From Chionoecetes opilio (lineage: Eukaryota > Arthropoda > Malacostraca > Decapoda > Majidae): a DNA stretch of 64,000 nucleotides. The notes under the pieces are model-generated. The model did not search any database, was not told the DNA's origin, and worked only from the letters and a program-made list of their open reading frames with translations. Position 1 is the first letter of the stretch. Each line of letters starts with the position of its first letter. Shown here piece after piece: positions 20,166 to 31,899 of the stretch. Location of the stretch: NCBI GenBank assembly GCA_016584305.1, contig JACEEZ010011950.1:47501-111500 (forward strand). Direction: 5' to 3'. A program made the translations under genes and the position numbers.

Positions 20166-20222
20166 AAAAACACACCAGAAAAAAACTGTTTCGTCCACCA
20201 AAGTGAGTTCGGTGTTCATCTG

Positions 20223-21999
20223 GATATTTACCAAACTGAATAATGGCAATGAAAAGCAACATGAAAAATTTGGCAAGGTCAAACAAACAACAATCAGAAG
20301 GAAAGAATAGGCAGCTGGTTATTGTGCAGCGCCAAGTAAAGAAATTTTAAACTGTAATATGTAACTGGAAGGGACTTATGCTACCATCAATAATCTAATC
20401 TAAAAAGATCACAGTAATATCGGTCAAAAAACGGCTCTCACGGTCAACATTTTTTTTGCGACCTAACCATTTTCATATTTTAACCATTCCCTTTTATCTC
20501 ACCAGGCTGTTCAGGGTGTCTGCAAAGAACATGACAACCTTATAGAGCGAGAGATGCCCCGCCAGCAATACTTCTGTGCTCAGACTGCTTGCAGCTGATA
20601 TACGATCTTGCAGCTGTTCCCATTGGATGGAGAAATGAACACATGTCGGGAAGGTGTGTGCTTGTCTGTAGCTAATCTCAATTTCAGGTATAGAGGCTGG
20701 ATTTAATAGATGGTAAATCTTATTTGTAATTGACTATGTAGAATACTTTGAGGATTACCAACTGATATTTCTTTCTAACATATTGGATGTGTGCATTGCA
20801 AGTAGTTTTGGTGCCCCTTAAAAAGTGTTTCGACATTTGTAAGTTTTTCATTATTTACATGCTGTGCTGCTCACGTGATTCCTAATAAGGTCCTGTACTT
20901 CAGATTAATACAGGGAGAACAAACTGCATTAAAGATATTTGGCCGAGAAAGCATAAATTAGAGAATACAAAATGATGTATAGCAATTTAGCCCAAAGATA
21001 AATATTGTGCAGGTTTCATTTAGGTGGGGGGAGATCTTTACATATTTTTCCATAGCTGCTTGTGATCAAGACCCTTGTGGTGCCAAGGAAGGCAGCAGCA
21101 CAGGTGAAAACAGAAGTATGGTCTTCAGCTCAAGAACCCTGAGGCGACAGATGAGGATATCAGCGGCCAGTATGCCAGATGGTGGGAATTTTTTTATTCA
21201 GTAATATTAAGTTCAATCTGAACTAGGCCAATAAGTCAAGCAATATATTATGTGTGATGATGGATGATAGTAAAAAAAAACCAAGTATCACAAACTTTTC
21301 CTCATCAGCAACATATTATTTTGCTTGATTTTTGTATTGTCAGTCATTTGGTACATGACAAGCATAGCTAACCTGCCAACACGTGACCATGCCTGGTATA
21401 ACCACTGCCAGCACTTTCTTATCAACAATTGAAACTTAAGACAGTTGTTTATGTAATAATTAATAATAATAATAGCAGTAATTTTTCAATAATGTATGCT
21501 CATCTAGCATAATTTCACCTTATACTCTGATTTCATTGATGTACATTCAGAGACTGAAAGCTGAAAGGTAAAAAGTGATGGATGATTCTTTAATTAACTA
21601 GGTTTTGTTACACAGAAATATGAACACCAATGAAGTCATGGATAGCCATGCCATGAATGTGACATTCCACAGTTTATGATGTACCATGAGGATCACCCAC
21701 TAAGCATTAAGTTGTAGTAGTTGTTGAAGAATTTTACAGATCTTATTCACAAATCAGTTTTTCATCATTTATATGATGTACTGTCCGCATTATTCTTAGT
21801 GTAGTAAGATCAAAAATTTAAACCAGGCCTGAACAATTTTCTTAAAGAAAAACTACGTGGCTGAGAAAGCACAATACATTATATTTGCTTGTCAAAGAGA
21901 TATATTCGTGCAGGTTGCATTAATAATGGAAAAATTTTCTCATGGTGTATTTCCCCCAGCTTACTGTGATCAAGGATAGTAAACTGCTCACTTTGAGTA
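20223..21999. other. Intergenic region with weak exon-like pieces
   Basis: 20506-20655 and 21056-21180 follow plausible AG acceptors and carry short open stretches (LLCSDCLQLIYDL; CDQDPCGAKEGSSTGENR). No family is recognised and no joined frame can be shown. Confidence 0.3.
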
Positions 22000-22131
22000 G
22001 TGTGTGGTGTGTGGTGTTGTGTGTGGTGTGGGGTGTTGTGTGGGGTGTGTGTGTTTTGTGTGTGTGGGGGTGTGTGTGTGTGTGTGTTGTGTGTGTGTGT
22101 GTGGTGTGTGTGTGTGTGTGTGTGTGTGTGC
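22000..22131. repeat. (GT)n-rich array
   Basis: GTGTGTGG/GGTGTTGTGTG degenerate dinucleotide array ending in pure GT. Confidence 0.93.
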
Positions 22132-22154
22132 ATACAACAAATTAGCGTTTAAAG

Positions 22155-22497
22155 CAGGAGTGCAAACTCTAAATATTCCGAGGGCCAATTCTTATTTTAG
22201 TTAATGTCTCGAGCGCCCAACAAAGGTACATAACATGTTTGCAGGACTGAAGTTTACAGCCTTACACGATGACTTAAATGGCACATCAGGAATACGTTAT
22301 TTGATTTTGATTAATTTGACTTAATAAACAGTGACACAAAATTACAAGAAAATCATGCATTAATTATATTATAATTTCCTTTATAACTGTCGTAATTTCA
22401 CGGGTTGATAAACTTTACCATCTTCTCGCGGGCCACTTATGACAATCCCAAGGGATTTTGGGCATTTGGCCCACGGGCCATGAGTTTAACACCCCGG
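22155..22497. mobile_element. hAT-type MITE
   Basis: The ends CAGGAGTGCAAACTC and GAGTTTAACACCCCGG resemble the CAGGGGTGTCAAACTC termini of hAT MITEs. The flanks GTTTAAAG and GTTTAGAA fit a diverged 8-bp target duplication. Confidence 0.6.
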
Positions 22498-23339
22498 GTT
22501 TAGAACTATGCATATATACTCTGTGGCATTGTATGTTTCTGGCTTGATTAAAACAACTGAATATGAGATTTGAATTTATAGAAATTAAGAAAGGGAAAAA
22601 GATTTTTGTATTGGTCATGATGTTGTTCCTAATCCAAATCTGGCAACTTTCAGGGCTCCAATGACACCTACCCCACAGCCAAGGACACTGCTTCACCATG
22701 AAGAAATTCACAACACTCATCTCCCCGGGATTGACTGCTCTCCACAAGTCTCTGGAAACTACCCAAGGAGTTGCAGACACTGAAGATTTTACCAAACTCA
22801 CACAGGAGTAATCATGGTTCTAACGTTTGGGGTGAAACATTGAATACATATGGTGTACATGATACCCTTTTCCCTCCATTCTCTTCACATGTCAAACCCC
22901 TCTTCGATAACTCATTTCCACTGCTTGAATCTTAGACCTCTGGTATTTATTTCCGTCCAAGTCTCACTTGTATATGTCACTGTAGGAATTTAAAGCTGTC
23001 CCCTTAATACCTTTTTTCACTTTCTTACCTCCTAGGGTGGAGTGGAAACACAATGATTTTTTTTTTCTAGAACTTAATCGGCGATGGTGTATTTTTGTGC
23101 CTGGTAATGAGATAAACTTATTGTTAAAATAATAACTTTCTATGTCGATTTTTAGACGTGTCACCATCAACTTGTTTTTAAATATTAGATACAACATTTT
23201 TGCCATTAGAGAAAGTTATGTGTGCAGCTTTCAGCTAGAGGAACTTAATTATTTAGGCCTTTGGCCTATTTTGAGTTTGAAACAAACATGCTTAATATAT
23301 TTGCATAAATCATAATTTATAGTCCACTCTACCCAGGTC

Positions 23340-25640
23340 TACACGAGGAGGTAAGCTGCATGGACCCACCCATGCCCATCCCATCCTCCCATCCAGTAGC
23401 ATTTGTTTTCGTTAGGATTGTAGTCTTTCTTTGGTTATATGTGGGCATTAGTTGTCTTGATTCAATCTGTACTTAACATACCACTCTTTTTTTGTTTCCA
23501 ATCACATGTTTGAAGCCTTGGTCATAAGATTGATGTGACGCTCCACGGCTTGAGTGTGACATGGATATTTGGTGGCGAGGCAACATTGTCACGAATGTTT
23601 CAAACAATACACTCTCAACATTCCTTTGGTTAGAGGTGGTTCATACACCACTTTCCAATCAATCATTGAAATATAGTCTCTTGCCTCAAAAATTTAGTTC
23701 TGGTACTTGGAAGGTGCGTTTCTTTGGGGTTCTTCCTCCTGGCTCTCATGATCCTCCTACATGCAGTTCTCGAATATGTGCGCCTTGTCATAAGCATTCT
23801 GCTAGCAATTCTTACTGTGTGCAAAATAGGCATTTCTCTGAATTACTGCATGTATCATTTTCCGCTCATTGTCTTGCAGTTCTTTAGTTAGTTCAATCAT
23901 CCTGAAAATATGCTGTGGACCACTGTAAAAATTAGGATTTGACTTAATGGTAAACCACATTGGTGCATATATCTTAACAATAAACTCTGTTATCCTAGCA
24001 AGACTCTCTGATGGATGAGCTGTAGATATATATAGCCTGCATACTCGATTTGCCATTGTTAGCCATCTAGAATGGCAGAGTTTTCTTGGCTGCCTAGCTT
24101 CCAGACTAGTACTGCAATGACCATCTCTGATCGCCAAACATATCTCATACATGTATTTCTGGTCATCACTGAGATCCTTAACAATGTCATCGTCCAGTTG
24201 TGGCATAGCAGATCTTATTTGATGAAAATTTGCAATTGGTTTATTTTGACAATGGGGAAGCTCTTTTCCAATTGGTCCCGTAAATGATCTTGGTCCATGA
24301 GTTACTCCATCTAGTTCTTGAAAGAAGTGTCTCAGTGGCAGTTCATTGCAGTGCAAAAGACACACAAACCAATGTAATGCATGTCCTACATGATCCTCCA
24401 AAATTTTAATTGTTCCATTTCTCCAGCCGGCGTTGACATTTGTGCCATCACATCCCACAGCTAGAAGTTTCCCAGGGGCAATATTGTAGTCACTCAAAAA
24501 CATTTGAATTGATGCAGCTGCTGATTTGGCTGTTCCATCTTTGGGTGTCACATGCCCTAAAAATATTTGTCCTGGTTCTGCAAGGATAACAATATGTTCC
24601 TCTGTAACAGTCTTTCTGTGATAAACACCATCCTTCAATTTATCTTGCGTAATCGTCAAATCTTTTCTACCATCAAAATATAGAGATGTAACCTCGTCTT
24701 GTTTTCCACTTTCAGCCATTGCTTCAGAACGACGTTGGGATCTAGCTCGTCTCAGTTTGTTCCTGTCGATAACGTTGGTACTGTCAGTGCTGCTTATGAG
24801 GCCCATATCTTGTAGGGTAGCAGTTGCTACTGCTGCAGCTGCCCTATCAGACAAGCTGTATCTGTCACACTCTCTAGCAACAGTTCTCAAAGGAGTTCGC
24901 ATTTGTGATGACTTTGTTGGGTTAGGTTTCAATCCTGGGTTATCATAATCCATGTCCACTGACTCTTCACTGCCAGAGTCAAGCATGTCTTCTATTTCAG
25001 TTGATTGAAACTTCCTTATCTTGGAGTTTTCATATACCTCTACTTTTGTCTTAAGCTTCTGCTCTCTGTCTTGCTTCCTCTGTAATTTGGCTGTCTCTGC
25101 CTTATCCAGTGTAGATATATACATTTTCCGTTGCTTTCGCTGGTCTTCAGAAACTTCGTTCTGTCTGGGAATTCTAATTTCTTGTGGACAAAGGCAATGT
25201 TCTACATCTACACACTGGCAACTTGCTATGTCAAACAATTTAAGACTTGAATCAGCAAATCTCTGTATCTTTGCTTTTGTTGATTCTTTATCCATTCGAT
25301 TCTTTGGAATTTAAGATTTGGTTTCTATATGCACTATGGTATCTGGAGATTCTGTCTGTTACTGACTTCAAGTTATATGTTGGGATAGATGCTGAATTCC
25401 AAATACTAATCACCACTTGAGCTTCCTGAAACAATCTGCACATCTGGTTCTTTTTCACATTTCTGTTCCTCATTGATATTCTTTGTTTCATAAAAGTAAT
25501 GTCTCATAATGTCCTTATAAGTGGGTAAACAGTTTGTTTGAGTCTTTCAGGTTGTCCAAATACAATATGTTCACTGTCACTTCTAGTAACATGCTTCACT
25601 TTCAAGTTCTTCGCCATCATATTGCTAATTTCTCGTGCTT
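23340..25640 (-). pseudogene. Transposase-like gene with CDGTNVN motif (left-arm copy)
   Basis: The main open frame, 25295-23802, gives 497 residues. An N-terminal Cys cluster CQCVDVEHCLCP lies at residues 26-36. YFDGRKD is at about 206-212 and VGCDGTNVN at about 280-288, followed by VCLLHCNELPLRHFF, DQKYMYEICLAI and CHSRWLTMANRVCRLYIST. Downstream (to 23340) further frames add PCHTQAVERH. This conserved series belongs to a large uncharacterised, multi-copy family known to me from arthropod and cnidarian genomes. The three acidic positions (D208, D283 and the Glu of AVERH) look like an RNase-H-fold DDE transposase, which is inference. An upstream piece, 25640-25390, with IVFGQPERLKQ is in another frame. 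The break near 25405 (SGSSSGD then stop) is shared with the right arm, so it is old. An acceptor precedes the piece. Confidence 0.6.
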
Positions 25641-26304
25641 TGGTCTGTAGAGAGAGATAGATATTAGTTCTGTATATTCATATAATGTAAATTGTGAGAA
25701 TATAGTTAAGTATTGCAAGAACAATTAACAGAAAACTCAATTAAAAGGATGTAGAAAACATAGCCTGCTCAGAATAGTGTCCTAACGTACAAAGCGTACA
25801 TGCCACAAAACATGCTAAACTTGATGGCTTGGTGACACGTCTTTACATTCAAATATAAATTTTAAAATTTGCATGTGAAGTGTGTGTCAACAGAAGCAAA
25901 AAACCTATGCCTCGCCATTTAAAAATTCAAAAGATGGAAATTTGGATCCACCTTATTACTCACCGTCCTCTCATCATGCAACACAATATCCCATTACTTG
26001 CTGTCCATGTTGTGGTCTCTCTTATTTCTACTTCCATGCTCCATGCTGGATTATTCACACTCATTAATTCCTCAAAATATTATATTCACCTTGTGACATC
26101 CTCATTTTTTCTCAGCATCTCTACACTATTATTCCATCTAGTTCCTCTTTCTTTTTGTACTTCCTCCAAATATAGTCTTTCATTCTCTCTAAAAAATCTC
26201 ACTCAGATTCCTTCCAAAATTCTCATCCACTTGCATTCAGTTGTTTTGTGATAACCCATTTCACTCTCCTATCGCATATGCTCTTTTCCTGCTATCCCTT
26301 ACAT

Positions 26305-26605
26305 CAGTGATTCTCAACTCGTTTCAAGCCATGGACCACTAGCCCAATTAAAAAAAAAATAATGGACCATCTCCTTTTTGAATTTAGAGATATGATGAAA
26401 AAGGGTAGATTTTAAATGTAGGTAAAGTATGGTTATAAATATATATTCTGTATATATAAATTAAACGGAATTTTCAGAAATATATAAAATAATATTAGAT
26501 AGCTAACATTTTGGTTTCATATACATTTCAGTTCATTTCCAATTATCGTGAACGTCCTGTGGACCACTAAAACAGTTATCATGGACCACCAGTTGAGAAC
26601 CACTG
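26305..26605. mobile_element. hAT MITE, 301 bp, left-arm copy
   Basis: Termini CAGTGATTCTCAACT and AGTTGAGAACCACTG, with GGACCAC words just inside both ends. The 8-bp flanks CCTTACAT and CCTAACAT form a target duplication with one mismatch. Confidence 0.85.
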
Positions 26606-26885
26606 CCTAACATGCTCAGGCACATTTATCTGTTGAGTTTTGACATATGCATCCCTCTTGATCTATTACTTGCTTGACTTCATCTTTCCACCGGCATGCC
26701 ATTTGTTTCCTATTTGAACCTTTGTGCCCACCATTTGTTCCTTAACCCTCAGTATTCGCTCTTTGAAGAACCTAAACACATTTTGAACCTCCTCATTTTT
26801 TATATCTCTGATATAAAGAGATACGATACGATATAAAGAGACTCAATTCATACGCCAATTTCTGCCTGTAATCCCCCCAGTAGAG

Positions 26886-29810
26886 TCATTTCTTGGAGTC
26901 CGTGACCATTTCTTCCTACCTTTTTTTCTTGATGGATTTGATAACCTGGACCATTTTAAAGAAAAATTAGCCCCTATCCCCCTCGGGGAAATGACGGCTA
27001 ACTTTTTAGACCCCAATATTGAAAATGGCCGCCGCCGACGTCTTGAAAAACATAAAATTTTATATCTCTGGCATCAGATGAGTTAGAAAGACGAATGAGG
27101 TGTCTTTTTTTACTAATTCTGGACATTACAAAGCCACTGGAATGGTTATCGTACAGTTTAGGGAAAATTTTTGACCTCTAAATCCAGGAGGGCTACTGTC
27201 CGTCATCCTGAAAAAACATGAAATGTAATATCTTCGGCACAAGATAAACTAGATGGATATGTGAGGTGTTTTTTTCCACTTATTTTAGCATGACACTACT
27301 TCATTTTAAATTTCATACAAACTGTACATACTAATCTGCCACTTCACTATCACTACATGATTCACTGTATGAGCCACTACAGAATCACTGTTTTCACTCT
27401 CGCTGCTATCATCACTGATGTTCTCTGTCTGCGGATTTGCAGGTAGTGGTATGGATGGGGGAAGTGGCGGCTTGGTTGAACAGACAGGCAGACATAAGCC
27501 ATTTACAAGATGCCACCCATGACCAATCGGTGATGGGTGATTTAGGAGCTGGGCAAATATGCAAGATAGTTTGCACGCTCCAAGTGTGGATGGAAACTGT
27601 CCAAGTCAGGCACAAGTCGGATAGTGCTTTTTTTTTTCTGAGCTCTCCAACTTCGCTGCCCTCGAAATCTCCAATGGTCTTGCTTTTGGTATCCCCAATA
27701 GACATATCAAATGAAAAAACCGCTCCAAATCCTGAGACCTGTTGTGTGGACTGGAAAGCTGTGTACCACATGCTGCTAGCAGGTCATGTGCCTCTTTAGA
27801 CTTCTCTAGACGATCTGCGATGAGTTTCTGCTTGTTTCATATTTGGCTTGTTCCATACCCAAAAATCGCGCAGCATAAGTACGTCATGTAACTGATGCCC
27901 AGCCCATCTTGTGCATTATGTCGACAATTTCCCTACTCTTGGTCAGCCCCATGTAGCAAAACAGAGAGATTTATCTCAAATGCAGTGCTTTTTCCAGTGA
28001 TGTAGCTTGTGAGGATAGATACAATCGACGGACGGGTGGACGTCATCAATTGCAGACTTATTTGGGTTTTTCAACCATGTGATCAGCTTCAGCAGGAGCT
28101 CATAGGGTTTCTTCTTTCTCCAACTCGTGTATGTATGGGGGCCAGGGAATAGTATTTGTCCTGATGACTGCTCTTTGAGTCGTTCCGCAACATTCATCCC
28201 CAAAACTGATCATTGTAACACCCAATGAAGATATTGCTCCCTCAATGTAGGTACCTGCTGCTGTTGTTCATATACCAGTTCACTCACATCTTTTGAATAC
28301 TTTCATGAAATCCGATGTCTCCCCCAAAAATTCATTGATGAAATTTCCTTTAAGTAGCTGGACTTTACTGCTGAGTTATGCCCGTGATTTGAGATAATGC
28401 GCTTATAGTCCTGCAGGAGACTTTGCAGTGTCCGAATTTCATGGTCTTTGAAGAGACTGACGAATGTGATGAAAGAAGAGAGCCTGGGCCTCTCGGAGGT
28501 TTACACCTGCAGATGTTGAGTACTTTCACTGAAAGGGGCTTGTGGTTGCTGACATATTTGCGCCAGCACGAGCGATGGTAGCGGATTTCCAACCCAAAAT
28601 GTTGTTTGGCTATCTGGGATGGATGCAGTCGGAGTGTCAAGTCTCAATCTCATGACGTCATTTCAGACGGACAGTATGTTACCTTGAATTAGTTCAGGCA
28701 TCTGCTGTTGATAGAAGTAAAATCTGCTTGTCGCGTTTATTACTTTCATGCACCACACACATAGAGTCTTATCATGAAGGACACCCATGCTGGAGCGGAG
28801 CCTTTTAGGTGCTCTGGCCTCTGGCGGAGGGTCTTGTTGATCTGATGCTTCTTTTTCTTACAAGATGTTCCTCGGATTTCTGATTGCGTTTTTCAGCTTG
28901 ACAGAGCTTGCGCTTGCTGGATAATGATGCGTAGCAAATGTATGCATGTGGTGACCTTTAGGTCCTCTCCCAATCACATTTTATGTACTTGACACTTATC
29001 AATTCTCTCCATTTAAAGACTTTTCCGGATGGATCCCACTTTCAGGTGTAATTTTTTCCAAACTGTCATCTGCTGTACATGACTTTCCACAGAGTAAATT
29101 TCACTTGTATTCATCTAAAGCCTTGTCTTTTAACTCTTCACTGTCTGTTATATTATCCATTCTTTTCGTCACTTTACAAGTCGGCGATTTTCATCAGATG
29201 GGCATGCGATGCATCTGAAACAGAAGAAATTAATATTACATATAATTTATTTTGCCATTTCATTGTTTCTGGGCATGCGATGCAGCTGGAAAAGTATGAA
29301 AAGAAATATTAATTAAAATACAGCATGTTTTCCCCATTTCGCCGTATCATACTTGAAAATGTATGTCAGGATTCCCTGAAACTCTAAAATAATATTCCAA
29401 GGGTTTATAATGCTAAAATAAGTGGAAAAAAACACCCCCACATATCCATCTAGCTTATCTTGTGCCGAAGATATTACATTTCATGTTTTTCAGGATGGCG
29501 GACAGTGGCCATCCCGGATTTAGAGGTCAAAATGATCCCTAAACTGTACGATAACCATTCCAGTGGCTTTGTAATGTCAGAATTAGTAAAAAATGAACCT
29601 CATTCGTCTTTCTAATCATCTGATGCCAGAGATAAACATTTTTTGTTTTTTAAGACGTCGGCGGCGGCCATTTCAATATTGGGCTTCAAAAAGTTAGCCG
29701 TCATTTCAAGAGGGACATAGGAGCTAATTTTTCTTTAAAATGGTCCAGGTTATCAAATCCATCGAGAAAAAAAGGTAGGAAGAAAATGGTCACGGACTCC
29801 AAGAAAATGA
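26886..29810 (-). mobile_element. Long-TIR DNA transposon, left-arm copy
   Basis: Inverted termini 26886-27291 and 29410-29810 (about 400 bp each) start TCATTTTCTTGGAGTCCG or a close variant. The enclosed minus-strand gene (start ATG at 29160, MDNITDSEEL) is the same as at 38529-40378 in the other arm but is broken by different indels. No clear target duplication is visible. Confidence 0.8.
27380..29160 (-). pseudogene. Uncharacterised Cys/His-rich transposon protein (left-arm copy)
   Basis: Same protein as the right-arm copy; see 38529-40378. Here the start region is continuous apart from one TGA (DEYK*NLLCGKSC), and the middle is split into frames at 28640-28365 and 28203-27976. The C-terminal GHGWHLVNGL region and acidic Ser/Asp tail are near 27520-27390. 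The lesions differ from those in the other arm. Confidence 0.6.
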
Positions 29811-30540
29811 ATCTACAAACTTCTTCATTATCAATCTTTTTCAAGACTAACCCCTCTCCTCTTATCCCTGGAGTGTTTTCAGAACATCTATCTGTCATGC
29901 ACTTTTATTTTCATTGATACTGCTAGTTGATTCATGATGTCGAAAATTGCCTCTAACCACTTTCGTATCAGTTATCTCTCCTTTCAGTCTCCCATGCATC
30001 TGTGGCTATAGAATGTATGAGGCCTTTCTGCTCATTCTGTGAACTCCCTTTTCTCCCTGTATACCTATGTTTCATCCTATGTTCAAAATAGGTGTTTGCT
30101 AAGGCCTAAAACAACTCTTGTCGTGCAGATCACCAAATGATCACTATATTCTCATAACCCCCCCAGTACACCCTATTACCAAAAAATTTTCTTCTTCTTT
30201 AAATCTTATTTATTATGGATGCATGGCAGAAAATGCCAATGACCTTGTACACTGGTTCCACTTTTTTCATCTTGCATGAAACGTTTGATCTGCCTTTCCT
30301 TCCATAATGAAATTCAACACCAGGTGTGACCATTGCACACGTTAAAACCCCAAAGATGCAGTGCTATTATTATCTGCCTTATTGTTTGATATGTTAAAGT
30401 ATCCAAATATGTGCCTGGCATCTGTAGTAATTTGATATTGTGTGTAAAGTAGCTGTATGGCACTTGTTATTTTACATTTCCAATATTGTACAGAAAACAT
30501 AAATGGTAGTGTTGACTGTTGCCTTAATTAGAGGATATAT

Positions 30541-30655
30541 ATGTGTGTTGTATGTATTGTGGGGTGTGTTGTGGGGGTTTTGTGGTGGGGGGTGTGGTGT
30601 GTGTGTGGGTGTGTGTGCTTTGGTGTGTGGTTGTGTGTGTTGTGTGTGGTGGGGT
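30541..30655. repeat. (GT)n-like array, left-arm copy
   Basis: Degenerate GT/GGGG array; the counterpart in the other arm (37009-37143) is a cleaner and longer CA run. Confidence 0.9.
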
Positions 30656-31135
30656 GTGAATTGTTCTATTGGTCCCAGTCAGGCAATACTGTTTTACAAT
30701 ATTTCCCAGATCGTTTTGGTTTGCTTTGTGAGGTGATTCTAACAGAAGAGTAATTCTACTGCAATACCATTATTATCTGCCTATTGGTAATATGTCTGTG
30801 GAAATTATCCATAAACCACCCTCTCATAATTGGTAGAGTGGTGGTTTTGTTTCCCCACCCCTTGTGAGTGAAGTATTTTCCGCTCGTGATAGGGGTGTAT
30901 AGGGATGTATATATATATTCATAATGGTAATGGGTAATAATTAAGGTAATTAAGAAAATTATTAGTACGGGGATAGGATAAATTAATTTTCCCAGTGGTT
31001 AATAAGCATTCCCACTTAAATAATTAGCACCTTGGTTTGAACCGCGGTATTGGCCGCCCCCATTAGATTCTAGGCCACCTGAATATACACGTGGCATAGG
31101 TATTGGTAGCGGGGGTCTCGCCGCTCACGGAAAGT

Positions 31136-31300
31136 TAGTACACTCCGAGCCCTTGAAAGGATAACATCAATTGTTAATAGACGTGCTTGTCTAAGTACAA
31201 GGACAGTACACTCCAGGCATCCGTGAGGATAACATTAAACATAAGTACTTGTCCACAAGTACTAGTACCATTCCAGTTCCCGTGAGAGTAACATCTCTTG
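31136..31300 (+). repeat. About 63-bp tandem repeat, 3 units
   Basis: Each unit has AGTACACTCC or a variant, then GAGGATAACAT and a GTACTTGTC/AAGTAC dyad. It is present in both arms (inverted near 36380-36545). Confidence 0.7.
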
Positions 31301-31480
31301 ATCTTATCGATTTTCATTGATAAGATTGTAATAGACTCTTTGTACATATAGTTTTAAAATCAAAGGACATGTTAAAGAAACAACACACTGATAACAATAG
31401 CCGTGCGTCAAGTAACTTGGTGTGAAAGCCCTTCTGACGCCCTAACGAAACCAACCCCCAGCCCGCCGCCTCTGCTTTCA

Positions 31481-31899
31481 AGGGCGGCTTGATCACGCGC
31501 TACCACTGCAGATCACAAGACCATTGCAGTATTAATACAAGACCTACAGCCCATTTAACCCACTATCCACCCATAAGTATTTCCCAGTTAGTTTTATTAG
31601 CTAGGGTATGGAGTCGGGCAGGGATATATGGGTTTGATGTTAGGGAAGAGAACCTTTAGATTAAATATGTTTGTAGATAAATTTCTACATTTGATGCCCG
31701 AGTGAGGAATATTTGGGGATTATGGTGATTCAAAGTGGTCGTTAATTGTGAGGTATAATTATGAGCCTAAAACAAAACGCTGGTTAGAGGCTGAGGCGGG
31801 GGCTTTCGCGGCGTCAAGAATGACTCAGCTGTTCAATACATATGCAGGTAAAAGGGGCGTATAAAAAAGGAGGTTGGTGTTTTGGGAAAATCCCTTTGC
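31481..31899. other. Unique sequence at the inner edge of the left arm
   Basis: No counterpart is seen beside the right arm and no gene is seen. Homopolymers increase toward 31900. Confidence 0.5.

Larger units (their letters stand above)
18034..20222. mobile_element. Nested fold-back element with CCTAA-rich subterminal repeats
   Basis: 18034-18280 (GATGAACACCGAACTCACTT through GATCTAGGGAAATTTC) recurs inverted at about 19770-19925 plus 20165-20222. Inside lie CCTAACCTAACC-rich stretches (18290-18390 and 19570-19690). A second inverted pair with AGAGTCCGCCGTGAC encloses 18387-19575. The right arm is split by a roughly 215-bp MITE. No transposase is visible. Confidence 0.6.
22520..31480 (+). 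repeat. Giant inverted repeat, left arm (about 9 kb)
   Basis: Matches 36215-45200 in inverted order throughout; paired coordinates sum to about 67700. Shared landmarks are the CDGTNVN gene, the hAT MITE, the long-TIR transposon, a GT/CA array and a 63-bp tandem repeat. Differences are mainly short indels. Confidence 0.92.

Noticed and set aside
22415..22801. 128-residue minus-strand frame at the edge of the left arm
   Set aside because: Its right-arm counterpart (near 44956) is broken by indels, and no motif is recognisable.
30541..30655. Left-arm GT array as a distinct element from 37009-37143
   Set aside because: They are the same locus in mirrored arms; the differences are repeat length and probable consensus error.
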